DNA of 27,355 nucleotides from an uncultured Candidatus Saccharibacteria bacterium. GTDB lineage: Bacteria; Patescibacteriota; Saccharimonadia; Saccharimonadales; Saccharimonadaceae. A program made the position numbers and the translations under genes. Position 1 is the stretch's first letter. Every line of letters begins with the position of its first letter. This document shows, piece after piece, positions 1 to 6,400 of this stretch. The notes beneath the pieces were generated by a model, which searched no databases, was not told where the DNA came from, and saw only the letters and a program-made list of their open reading frames with translations. Location of the stretch: the NCBI GenBank assembly GCA_938039975.1, contig CALHTM010000021.1, positions 1 to 27,355 on the forward strand. Direction: 5' to 3'.

Positions 1-54
1 AGCGTAGGACTCATAAGCCTAAGGTCACTGGTTCGATCCCAGTCAGTGCTACCA
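1..54 (+). tRNA. tRNA with CAU anticodon, 3' part (5' end outside window)
   Basis: The visible part has an anticodon loop CTCATAA (anticodon CAT), a T-arm ACTGG/CCAGT around TTCGATC, the 3' acceptor strand CAGTGCT, discriminator A and an encoded CCA at 52-54. The 5' half lies before the window. CAU can be elongator Met or Ile2 (lysidine-modified by TilS). The missing acceptor strand prevents a decision. The anticodon stem seems to have an A·G mismatch next to the loop. A terminator follows directly. Confidence 0.85.
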
Positions 55-63
55 AAGAAAGCT

Positions 64-90
64 CCCCGCCTTTGCCGCGGGGATTTTTCT
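64..90 (+). terminator. Rho-independent terminator after the CAU tRNA
   Basis: A 6-bp GC stem CCCCGC (64-69) / GCGGGG (77-82) encloses a 7-nt loop and is followed by ATTTTTCTTT. It lies 10 nt after the tRNA CCA. On the minus strand the same hairpin is followed by a weaker T-rich run and may also stop the small ORF at 108-242. Confidence 0.85.
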
Positions 91-107
91 TTGCGCTTAA
101 ACTGCCG

Positions 108-242
108 CTAAAACGCAAAATCCTCAACGTCTAGCAAATCATTGCGGCGATTAATAAATTCACGCAGCTCTACCGTTGTACGCGGCCGATTCCAGGTAGC
201 ATTCTCGTTATGTAATGAGTTATTTGATTCGGTGACTTCCAT
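108..242 (-). CDS. Small 44-residue protein of unknown function
   Basis: A short ORF runs from ATG at 242 to TAG at 108 and encodes 44 residues. It starts MEVTESNNSLHNENATW, has a basic RPRTTVELREFINRRNDLL segment that could form a helix, and ends DVEDFAF. It has no signal peptide or membrane segment. An AAGGAAA run lies about 10 nt before the ATG, and a well-formed promoter (TTGCTT-17-TATACT) reads into it. A near-perfect palindrome sits at the expected transcription start. I recognise no family. The promoter, the Shine-Dalgarno-like site and the following hairpin make a real gene more likely than a chance ORF, but the length leaves doubt. It is divergent from the membrane protein operon at 388. 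Confidence 0.55.
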   Translation of the reverse strand: MEVTESNNSLHNENATWNRPRTTVELREFINRRNDLLDVEDFAF

Positions 243-259
243 TTTTATTTTTCCTTTTT

Positions 260-280
260 GTATAAGTTAATTACTTATAC
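260..280. promoter_or_regulatory. Inverted repeat at transcription start of the 44-residue ORF (possible operator)
   Basis: Arms GTATAAGT (260-267) and ACTTATAC (273-280) are perfect complements around TAATT. The element covers the expected +1 region, just downstream of the minus-strand -10 box (285-290) and before the Shine-Dalgarno-like site. Position and symmetry suggest a dimeric repressor site. The AT-rich arms could instead form a 5' hairpin in the mRNA. Confidence 0.5.
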
Positions 281-284
281 TTTT

Positions 285-313
285 AGTATAACACAAACTT
301 GCCAAAAAAGCAA
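285..313 (-). promoter_or_regulatory. Sigma70-type promoter of the 44-residue ORF
   Basis: Read on the minus strand, -35 TTGCTT (313-308) and -10 TATACT (290-285) are separated by exactly 17 nt. Transcription would begin within or just before the palindrome at 260-280. Confidence 0.65.
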
Positions 314-332
314 TAGCTTTTTACAAAATCTT

Positions 333-362
333 TTGACTTCGCCAGACCGCTTATGGTATAAA
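333..362 (+). promoter_or_regulatory. Promoter of the 388-2759 operon
   Basis: -35 TTGACT (333-338) and -10 TATAAA (357-362) have an 18-nt spacer. The predicted start near 369 gives a leader of about 19 nt before the ATG at 388. Confidence 0.6.
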
Positions 363-387
363 TAAGATAAGGATTATCAAGACAAAC

Positions 388-1101
388 ATGAATACTCTCA
401 TCGCTGTTAGCATCATCGCCCTGGCAGGACTTATCCACGCCAGCTTTCAGTTAAGCGTTAGTATGGCTACATCTCTATCAGGGCACGCCTTAGGACGCAA
501 ACTGGCCGCTCGGCGCACGTTACGGCTGCTATTCAGCTTTGTAGCTGGCGCCTTCACTATGACGCTTTTATGTGTTAGTTTCGCTAGCTATGCTATCGGT
601 GTATTCGCGCCGCACAGTAATTTGTTGTGGATCACTTTGACTGCTGGTCTGATGATCGTTGGCTTGGCAGTTATCCTTTTTTACTATCGTAAAACCGAAG
701 GTACCGAATTGTGGATTTCACGCAGTTTTGCCCGATTCTTGCGTAAACGCACCGCCAAAGCCAGCCTTGCCGCCGAAGCGTTTAGTCTAGGGTTGACTAG
801 CGTTGTCGCGGAACTACTATTTACTATCGTACCAATCATTACCGCAGCCTGCGCTATCATCGGACTGCCACCGATTTGGCAAATCGTTGGCGCAGCAGGT
901 TATACGCTAGCTGCTTCGCTCGGGCTGCTCATCGTTGCCCTATTGATTGGCAGCGGACGCCAACTGAGCCGCATCCAGCGCTGGCGCGAACAAAACAAAT
1001 ACTTTTTACAATTCGCTGCCGGTCTGGGCTTGATTATCCTTGGCTTTTATATATATGTTAATACTGTTTCCGACTTAATCATTCAGGTGAATGCTGTATG
1101 A
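388..1101 (+). CDS. Six-helix integral membrane protein, family not recognised
   Basis: This 237-residue protein has about six hydrophobic segments (roughly residues 4-26, 47-70, 78-99, 130-155, 164-187, 206-228). Basic stretches between segments 1 and 2 (GRKLAARRTLR), 3 and 4 (RFLRKRTAK) and 5 and 6 (SRIQRWREQNK) suggest cytoplasmic loops. The two halves look alike: helices 3 and 6 both carry a G-L-x-I-x-G-like pattern followed by aromatics. Two repeats of three helices is the arrangement of the LysE/CcdA-type transporter group, but no diagnostic motif confirms membership. It is the first gene of an operon: its stop overlaps the start of the ATP-cone gene (ATGA), followed by a disulfide-reductase-like flavoprotein. 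This suggests transport or electron transfer tied to nucleotide or redox state, which is inference only. Confidence 0.75.
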   Translation: MNTLIAVSIIALAGLIHASFQLSVSMATSLSGHALGRKLAARRTLRLLFSFVAGAFTMTLLCVSFASYAIGVFAPHSNLLWITLTAGLMIVGLAVILFYYRKTEGTELWISRSFARFLRKRTAKASLAAEAFSLGLTSVVAELLFTIVPIITAACAIIGLPPIWQIVGAAGYTLAASLGLLIVALLIGSGRQLSRIQRWREQNKYFLQFAAGLGLIILGFYIYVNTVSDLIIQVNAV

Positions 1102-1373
1102 AAGTTACCGTTTTCAAACGAGGCAAACGCCCGCCAGAAGATTTCGATGCCAAAAAACTGCGCGCTAGCCTGTACGCCGCCTGCCTTAGTGCTAAAAGCC
1201 CCGAAGGGTTAGCCCGCAATTTAGCCGATCAAGCTGCCCGCGAGGTCGAAGCTTGGAGCGGCCAAAAATCAGATATCACCACCACCGATATTCGCGCGCA
1301 AGCTGGACGATTTCTAGAACATAATCATCCTGACGCAGCATATTTATATAAACACCACAAAAAAATGATGTAG
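1098..1373 (+). CDS. Free-standing ATP-cone domain protein
   Basis: The 91 residues form one ATP-cone domain and almost nothing else. It starts with a VFKRGKRPPEDFDAKKL motif, matching the usual V-x-K-R-x-G-x-x-x-x-F-D-x-x-K-[IL] signature. A helical middle follows, then the typical TTTDIRAQAGRFLEHNHPDA ending and a tyrosine-rich close (AYLYKHHKK). ATP cones normally sit at the N terminus of ribonucleotide reductase NrdA/NrdD or at the C terminus of the NrdR repressor, where they sense ATP/dATP. Here no partner domain exists: there are no NrdR zinc-ribbon cysteines and no reductase barrel. It overlaps the upstream membrane protein gene by 4 nt and lies 9 nt before the flavoprotein gene, so the three are probably co-translated. 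It may act as a nucleotide-responsive subunit for one of them. Confidence 0.85.
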   Translation: MKVTVFKRGKRPPEDFDAKKLRASLYAACLSAKSPEGLARNLADQAAREVEAWSGQKSDITTTDIRAQAGRFLEHNHPDAAYLYKHHKKMM

Positions 1374-1382
1374 GAGACATGA

Positions 1383-2759
1383 ATGGCGAAGAGACACAAT
1401 AAATTTGATTACGATTTAATAGTTATCGGTAGCGGAGCTGGCGGATCAGCCGCTGCCACTATCGCCGCTCGCAATGGCGCGCGTGTAGCGATTATCGAGG
1501 AAGACACCTTTGGCGGCGATTCGCCTAACTGGAGCGACGTACCAACCAACGCTTTATTACACGTCGCACACCTCTATGATCAAGCACGCCACGGCGCCAA
1601 GTTCGGCTTACGCTCTAACACACTTGGCTACAATTATCCGAGTATTCGCGCCTGGAAAGACCTCGCCGTCAAGCGAACTGGGGCTGCCGGTAATCGCAAA
1701 TTTTACGAAAACCAAGGCATTACTACCTATACTGGACATGCCCACTTTCTGTCGCCCAATGAAATTTCCGTTCGTCGCAAGCACATCAGCGCCGAAAGAT
1801 TCCTGGTCGCTACGGGTTCGCACTGGGTAGCACCAGAAGCGCCAGGATTAGACGAAATCCCATTTTTGACAGCACGCACCATTTTAGAGTCGATGCGTCC
1901 ACCGAAGAGCCTTTACATCATAGGTGCTGGCAGCGTTGGCGTCGAGATTGCGCAGCTGATGGCTACTTTCGGTACTAGGGTTTATTTGACTGATATCGCT
2001 GCCCGCATTTTACCAAAAGAAGACGAAGAAGTTGGCGAGCTGCTAGAAGCCTACCTCAAGAAGCATAAAGGCATTACGTCATTGACACAGACACGGACAG
2101 TCGCAGCAGTCAAAGACGGACTCGGCTACCGCGTATCATTCCTGCGCGGCGGTGTCGAAAAGTCGGTACGCGTCGAGGATATCTTGGTGGCGACTGGACG
2201 TCGGCCAAACCTTGATTTAGGACTAGAGAACGCCAGCGTCCAATACGATCCAACCGGCATCCATGTTAACGAATATTTACAGACAAGCGCACGCCACATT
2301 TATGCAGCTGGGGATATTATTGGCAACTCTGAGCACACGCATACTGCACTGCTAGAATCGCGGATTGCTGCTCATAACCTTTTTTCAAAGAATCAAATCG
2401 CGCCAGATTATACTGCTACGCCGCGGACAACTTTCACCTTTCCGGAGGTATCGTCTGTCGGCCTAACCGAAGACGATTGTATCAAGCGCGACCTCAAAAT
2501 CAACAAAGCCATGGCACCGCTATCAATCATCGGCCGCTCAAATACCAGCGATTTCCGCGACGGCTTCGTCAAACTAGTATGCGACAAGAAAGGCGTTATA
2601 GCCGGCGGTACTATTGTCGCACCGAATGCTAGCGATAGCATCCACGAAATCGCCCTAGCTGTGCGGCACGGCCTAACCGCCAAAGACTTAGCAGACACAC
2701 CGCACGTTTTCTTGAGCTGGAGTGAAGCTATTCGGGTCGCTGCTAGCAAATTAGCTTAA
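1383..2759 (+). CDS. Disulfide-reductase-fold FAD/NAD(P) flavoprotein lacking the redox cysteines
   Basis: The 458-residue protein has the whole fold of the dihydrolipoamide dehydrogenase / mercuric reductase / glutathione reductase family. It has an FAD dinucleotide-binding motif (VIGSGAGGSAAA, residues 14-25), an NAD(P) site (YIIGAGSVGVEIAQL, near 179-193), the second FAD contact (YAAGDIIG, near 307-314) and a C-terminal dimerisation domain. The active-site segment, normally GGTCLNVGCIPSKALL, reads GGDSPNWSDVPTNALL, so both redox cysteines are replaced (Ser47, Asp52). The C-terminal catalytic dyad HxHPTxxE reads HVFLSWSE: the base histidine is Phe443 and Glu448 is kept. Classical disulfide chemistry should therefore be impossible. 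FAD and NAD(P)H binding seem intact, which allows oxidase, diaphorase or quinone-type activity, or a sensing role. AGGAGA lies about 6 nt before the ATG. Confidence 0.9.
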   Translation: MAKRHNKFDYDLIVIGSGAGGSAAATIAARNGARVAIIEEDTFGGDSPNWSDVPTNALLHVAHLYDQARHGAKFGLRSNTLGYNYPSIRAWKDLAVKRTGAAGNRKFYENQGITTYTGHAHFLSPNEISVRRKHISAERFLVATGSHWVAPEAPGLDEIPFLTARTILESMRPPKSLYIIGAGSVGVEIAQLMATFGTRVYLTDIAARILPKEDEEVGELLEAYLKKHKGITSLTQTRTVAAVKDGLGYRVSFLRGGVEKSVRVEDILVATGRRPNLDLGLENASVQYDPTGIHVNEYLQTSARHIYAAGDIIGNSEHTHTALLESRIAAHNLFSKNQIAPDYTATPRTTFTFPEVSSVGLTEDDCIKRDLKINKAMAPLSIIGRSNTSDFRDGFVKLVCDKKGVIAGGTIVAPNASDSIHEIALAVRHGLTAKDLADTPHVFLSWSEAIRVAASKLA

Positions 2760-2771
2760 ACCAGTCAGTTA

Positions 2772-2814
2772 ACCAAGAAAAAAGCTCAACCAAAAGTTGA
2801 GCTTTTTTCTTGGT
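2772..2814. terminator. Bidirectional terminator, 19-bp perfect stem
   Basis: The left arm (2772-2790) and right arm (2796-2814) pair perfectly around a CAAAA loop. The core GCTCAAC/GTTGAGC is flanked by A6 and T6 tracts, so the hairpin works in both directions. It stops the flavoprotein operon (plus) and the initiator tRNA (minus). Its right end (2811-2814) is also the encoded 3' ACCA of that tRNA. Confidence 0.9.
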
Positions 2815-2888
2815 AGCGGGGGCTGGATTTGAACCAGCGACCTCTTGGTTATGAGCCAAGCGAGCTGACCAGGCTGCTCCACCCCGCG
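2811..2888 (-). tRNA. Initiator tRNA-fMet (CAU)
   Basis: On the minus strand a full cloverleaf starts CGCGGGGTGGAGCAGCCTGG, closely resembling E. coli fMet tRNA. It has anticodon stem CTTGG/CCAAG around loop CTCATAA, T-arm GCTGG/CCAGC, and an encoded CCA at 2813-2811. The first and last acceptor bases are unpaired (C1 and U72), the hallmark of initiators, although the usual mismatch is C1:A72. The anticodon stem has two G:C pairs next to the loop, not the classical three. It is 78 nt including CCA, one more than E. coli because of a longer D-loop. Confidence 0.85.
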
Positions 2889-2899
2889 ATACGGGTACT

Positions 2900-2929
2900 A
2901 TTATAGCAAATTACGTATCACTTCTGCAA
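2900..2929 (-). promoter_or_regulatory. Promoter of the initiator tRNA
   Basis: On the minus strand -35 TTGCAG (2929-2924) and an extended -10, TGC-TATAAT (-10 at 2905-2900), are 18 nt apart. The -10 ends 11 nt before the tRNA 5' end. The -35 lies inside the last codons of the FtsB/DivIC-like gene. Confidence 0.7.
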
Positions 2930-3394
2930 GCGCGAAGCAGCAGTTTTGCCAGTCAGAAAATCAATCCATTGCTGGAAGTTTGACTTGTGCACGGCAGGCG
3001 TATTGTTGCGTGGAGCTGTTTTAACATAAGATGAGTCATCGTCCTGGCTGTCGAGAGATTTCACTGCAACGCTATTCTCTGGCAGTATTAGCTGCTTCTC
3101 GCCAGGATCTGCCAGACCTAACTTGCTGCGCGCTTCTAGCTCTTTATATTCATCGCTCTTATAATAATTTTGTTCGTATTTCAGCGTCTCTACTTCTAGC
3201 TGCGCCAGCCGTAATTGTTGTTTTTTTTCGTCGAGTGCTCGTTGGGCGCTAAAGTTCGTCTGGATCGTCGACATTGTACCCATCACCCAGCTAATCGCAA
3301 TGATAATCGCCAACAACAGCACCAATCCATTAAAGTTCGCGTAATTGAACCAGATATAATGCAGTTGTTGGCGTAATCTTTCAACAAGTTTCAT
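2918..3394 (-). CDS. FtsB/DivIC-like septum formation protein
   Basis: The 158-residue bitopic protein has a short cytoplasmic N terminus, one membrane helix (about residues 22-42) and a charged coiled coil (about 46-90, ending in RLAQLEVETLKYEQNYY). It then has the typical FtsB/DivIC ending, EARSKLGLADPGEKQLILP. Family members form a trimer with FtsL and FtsQ/DivIB that recruits and activates septal peptidoglycan synthesis. The last 50 residues are polar, Ser/Thr-rich and not conserved in the family. The ATG at 3394 is set by a TATAAT box only 9 nt upstream and no Shine-Dalgarno site, so translation is probably leaderless. It lies downstream of the giant surface protein gene, and its end contains the tRNA-fMet promoter. 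Confidence 0.85.
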   Translation of the reverse strand: MKLVERLRQQLHYIWFNYANFNGLVLLLAIIIAISWVMGTMSTIQTNFSAQRALDEKKQQLRLAQLEVETLKYEQNYYKSDEYKELEARSKLGLADPGEKQLILPENSVAVKSLDSQDDDSSYVKTAPRNNTPAVHKSNFQQWIDFLTGKTAASRLQK

Positions 3395-3403
3395 CTATCA
3401 ACT

Positions 3404-3409
3404 ATTATA
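3404..3409 (-). promoter_or_regulatory. -10 box placed for a leaderless ftsB/divIC-like mRNA
   Basis: TATAAT on the minus strand (3409-3404) ends 9 nt before the ATG at 3394, so the transcript would begin within 2-3 nt of the start codon. No convincing -35 is visible. Confidence 0.5.
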
Positions 3410-3449
3410 AACCATGAGCGGTAATCGAGATAGCGAGATAAAACGACTC

Positions 3450-6400
3450 TTATTGGCGACGACGGATGATAGCGTATACGCCAGCAGCACCGCCTAGCAC
3501 CAACACGCCAGCACCGATAATATAACCGTATAGGCTATCGCCAGTTTCAGATAAGCGTCCGCTGTTAGCGGTAGTCTTGCCATTCTTTGCTGGAGCTCCA
3601 GGTTGATTACCACCATTAGCTGGCGTAGTATTCTCCGACCGCTCATAAATTATAACCGGATCGTCGATAACGCCGTTATCGGTCTTATCCATATCGCCAA
3701 AGCCGCCGTCGGTAATTGAGTATTCAACAATAGTGCGTTTGCCATCGACTGATGTTTTGAATGTGACTTTCTCGGTAATATCGGTAGCATTAGCGCCATT
3801 AATACTGTACTTGATTACTTTTAGGCGATTAACTTTGTAGATACGCGATAATTCGAGAGTAATTTTGGTAGTATACCCAACTGCTGGCTGCGCATGTCCG
3901 TCACAGTTTATCGTAAACTTGGCCGAGCCCTGCATCTGATAGCCAGTCGGAATATTTTTCGGCTGCCCTACCGCAGCAGCGTTTTTGATGTTGTAGCATT
4001 TATCGCCTGAGGTAGACAGCGTGATATTGGTATTGTTTGCTTGGCGAATTGTTTGCTTATTGACAAAGGTTTGGACAACAATCGCATCTAGGCGCGCCTG
4101 AAGGTTTGTCTTAACGGCTTGATCCTTTACTTTATCGACTAGTATTCGCGCATGCGCTATAGATTGAGCAGTTTTCTGGCTTTCAGCATCGGCAACAGCT
4201 GCCTGCGCGGCCGCCTGGGCATCAGCTTCTTTCTTCTGAGCGGCAGTAACTGCCGAATTGAGCTGTTGTATCGCGGAACTAATATCAGCTGGCGTCGAGC
4301 TAGCAGCGGCCTCAACGTTCTTGGCATGCTGCAAAGCAGATTTGACTGCAGGATCGTTTCGGATATACGCTGGCTGCGCTTCCGTCCGAGCAATCACGTC
4401 GCGCAAAGTAGTCTTGTCTGGCCGCAAAGCATCGAGAGCTGCTTGCAACTCCGACGCCGCCGTTTGCAGGCGCATTACTGACACTGAAGCGTCATTGTAA
4501 ACTTGTTTAGCCTGCTTAATTTTAGCCTTTAGCGCATTGACAGTGTCAGCACTCATACCGGTCGTATCGACAGTCTCAGCTTTAGTAATAATTGTGCCAA
4601 GCGTTTGTTTAGCATTGCTGAGCTGCTGCGATACAGCATCAAGACGCACCTGCAGAGCAGACTTAACCGACGCGTCTTGGACAGCGTCAACGAGAGTTTG
4701 AGCCGCCGTTATCGACTGTGCCGTTTTAGCACCTTCTGCTGCCGCAACCGCATTGGCAGCAGCTGTTTGAGCATCAGTTTCTTTCTTTTTAGCAGCATTA
4801 ATTGCCGACTTCAAATTATTGACAGCTGTGTTAACTTCTGCTGGCGTTGGATTAGCCGCAGCATAAACATTTTTAGCATGTTGCAGGGCAGTTTTAACCG
4901 CTGAATCGTTCTTGATATAAACTGGCTCTTGGTCAGCATCCGCTATAGCTTTGGCTAGCGCTGTCTTATCAGTTTTGAGGTTATCAAGAGCTGATTGCAA
5001 TTTGGTTTTGGCTTCAGTAAGCTGCGCCACAGTTGACTCTTGGTCGTTATTGACTGCTTTAGCTGCAGCAATCGCGGTATTCAAAGCAGCAACAGTCTCG
5101 GCCGCTAGACCATCCGTCGGCGTGTTCTTCGCCTTGTCAATCAATTTCGATAAGGCTGTCCGCGCATCGGTAATTTCCTGTTTGACGGCGTTGAGTTCAT
5201 CTTGCATCGCTGATTTCTTGGCTGTGTCCTGAACGTGCGCTAAAAGTGCCTCTGCAGCGCGAACATCAGCAGGCGACTTACTGTTTTTTGCTTTATCAAC
5301 CGCCGTCCGTGCGGCCGCCTGAGCTGCCGTTTCTTTAGCTATTGCAGCATCAAGTGCTTGCTTGAGATCGTTTGTCGCTTGGCTAATTTCGGCAGGTGTC
5401 GGATTTGGTTTAGCAACAACGTTTTTCGCAGCTGACAGCGCACTGGCTACCGCCGCATCTGCTTTGATATAATCTGCAGAGTTATTCGCGCGATCTATTT
5501 GCGCTTGGAGCTGAGCTTTATCAGCTTTTGGCAGCGTTGCAGACACTGTTAGCTGGCCATTGAATTGGGCGGTAGCAGCGCCAACTGTAACATTCTTAGT
5601 CCAAGTTGCCGACAACTCATGAGCATTATTATCATAAATTGGCGAGACAATTTTGACACGACCAGCCCCATCATTAGCCAAATCAGCGCTGTTGGTTATA
5701 GCAACAGCAGTACCCGATACATCTTTGAGCGGCGATGCAAACGGCGTTGTATTCGTACTCATACGGACACGCTGATTAGAAACGTCAAGCTTAGTTAATT
5801 TAGTTAAGCGGCCCGCAAACGACATATCGCTAATATTACTGCGGTCCGCTTGCAGCGACGTTAATTGCGTCATCGCGCCAATACTATTCAGATCGTTATC
5901 CGTTAACGAAGTTGACGATACTTGGAGAGTCGTTACTTTAGTAAGTTGCTTTAGAACTTCGCTATGCACTAGCTGCGGTGCACCATTATCAGCACCAGAC
6001 AACTGCAATGTCGCCAAGGTGTCCGCACTCTTGGCAAAATCAGAAATATCAAACGCTGTCGATTTACTATCGACACTTACTTGTGTCAAATGAGTCAGAT
6101 TAGCTAGCGGCTTGGTCGAAGCAGTCGGATTACCAGACGCTAAAAGTACGCTCAAGTTAGCCAAATGCGCCAACGGTTCGATCGACGCGACTTTGTTATT
6201 TGTCATTGTCAACTTGGTCAATTTTGCTAACGATGACAAAGGCGCCAAATCAGCAACTTCGTTATTGTCAATCTTCAGCTCTTGCAAATTAGTCGCCTTC
6301 TCGAGACCTGTTAGATTTTTGACTTTGACACCGCCGTCTACGGTAAGTTGCGTCAATTGAGCTAGCTCGTCCACTGTGATATCCTGAGTGCTCGGACGAT

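Noticed and set aside
4152..5232. Several 70-110 residue plus-strand ORFs opposite the surface protein
   Set aside because: They are antisense to the alanine-rich repeats and arise from the repeat's codon composition. They lack ribosome sites and promoters.
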